From assembly GCA_017619985.1 (NCBI GenBank), contig JAFZRG010000177.1:1-5395 (forward strand): a stretch of DNA of 5,395 nt, in the 5' to 3' direction. Under the pieces are notes generated by a model. It was not told the origin of the DNA. It searched no databases and saw only the letters and a program-made list of their open reading frames with translations. The number at the start of each line of letters is the position of its first letter. The first letter of the stretch is position 1. The translations under genes were made by a program, and so were the position numbers. The DNA comes from Bacillota bacterium. GTDB lineage: Bacteria; Bacillota; Clostridia; Peptostreptococcales; Anaerovoracaceae. This document shows, piece after piece, positions 5,126 to 5,395 of the stretch.

Positions 5126-5395
5126 GTGAGCCTGCGGATCGAACCATTCACAAACGAATACGCGCTGTACCTGCGCGACGAGTCCCGTTCGACGGGGGAG
5201 GCAGCATACATCGCTTTCCCCTCGGACGAGGAGGAGGTCCGCGAAGCGCTGTCCTTTGCGCGCGCAAACGGGCTGCCCGTCACGACGCAGGGCGGACGGA
5301 CGGGACTTGCTGCCGGCGCCGTGCCTCACGGCGGGCTGCTGCTGAATCTGAGCCGCATGGACAGGATCTCCGGTCCGGAACGGTCCGGCGGTACC
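5126..5395 (+). CDS. FAD-linked oxidase, GlcD-like (3' partial)
   Basis: The first 90 codons of a FAD-binding oxidoreductase of the vanillyl-alcohol-oxidase/GlcD superfamily run in an open frame to the window edge. The start is GTG at 5126, directly after the preceding TAA, with GGAG (5115-5118) 7 bases upstream; the first in-frame ATG is not until residue 78, inside the conserved fold. Residues 28-52 match the beginning of the FAD-binding domain (YIAFPSDEEEVREALSFA, then ANGLPV), and QGGRTGLAAGAVP (55-67) is the glycine-rich loop that holds the FAD pyrophosphate, followed by GGLLLNLSRMDRI (69-81). Members oxidise 2-hydroxy acids such as glycolate or D-lactate, usually with an electron-transfer partner. 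Which substrate applies cannot be judged without the missing part. It is co-transcribed, very probably translationally coupled, with the flavin-TerD gene. Confidence 0.88.
   Translation, partial: MSLRIEPFTNEYALYLRDESRSTGEAAYIAFPSDEEEVREALSFARANGLPVTTQGGRTGLAAGAVPHGGLLLNLSRMDRISGPERSGGT

Noticed and set aside
4193..5329. Long open frame of 378 codons on the minus strand opposite the flavin-TerD and FAD-oxidase genes
   Set aside because: Its product is Arg/His/Gln-rich with no recognisable family, and both plus-strand genes beneath it have clear domains. It is the usual antisense shadow in GC-rich DNA.
5373..5392. GGTCCGG repeated twice near the right edge
   Set aside because: Two short copies within a GC-rich coding frame of the FAD oxidase; no pattern beyond chance.

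Overview
The window looks like a chromosomal segment of a GC-rich, probably Gram-positive anaerobe, most likely a Clostridia-type Bacillota. The coding regions are GC-rich with strong third-position G/C, the main intergenic gap is sharply AT-rich with recognisable sigma-70-type -10 boxes, and there is a consensus AAGGAGG ribosome site. The gene content (amino-acid aminotransferase, NhaC-type transporter, ornithine cyclodeaminase-like enzyme, GlcD-type FAD oxidase) suits an amino-acid-fermenting lifestyle. The taxonomic call is inference only. I saw no tRNA or rRNA gene, mobile element or CRISPR array.

Layout. Bases 1-725 hold the C-terminal part of a PLP-dependent fold-type I aminotransferase (MocR/LysN-like), cut by the left edge and closed by a perfect 10-bp hairpin terminator (739-770). 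An NhaC-family antiporter-type membrane protein starts at 771, on the base after the terminator's T-run, and runs to 2084. On the minus strand, an ornithine cyclodeaminase-like enzyme of the LOR/SDH (TIGR00300) type runs from 3144 to 2038. It converges on the transporter gene and overlaps its 3' end by 47 bases. An AT-rich divergent control region (3145-3327) separates it from a plus-strand cluster: a TetR-family regulator (3328-3915, TTG start), a two-domain protein joining a pyridoxamine-phosphate-oxidase-like flavin domain to a TerD-like domain (3926-5125), and the first 90 codons of a FAD-linked oxidase (GTG start at 5126, running off the right edge).

How it may work together. The regulator, fusion protein and FAD oxidase are almost certainly one operon, with gaps of 10 and 0 bases. 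An 18-bp palindrome and a spare half-site in the control region overlap both candidate promoters of the regulator gene, which suggests autorepression and possibly control of the divergent cyclodeaminase gene. The flavin-TerD fusion is the most unusual item: it puts a small-molecule redox fold and a calcium/stress-associated fold in one polypeptide next to a second flavin enzyme, under a ligand-sensing repressor. The left half reads as amino-acid catabolism (transamination, ion-coupled transport, ornithine to proline).
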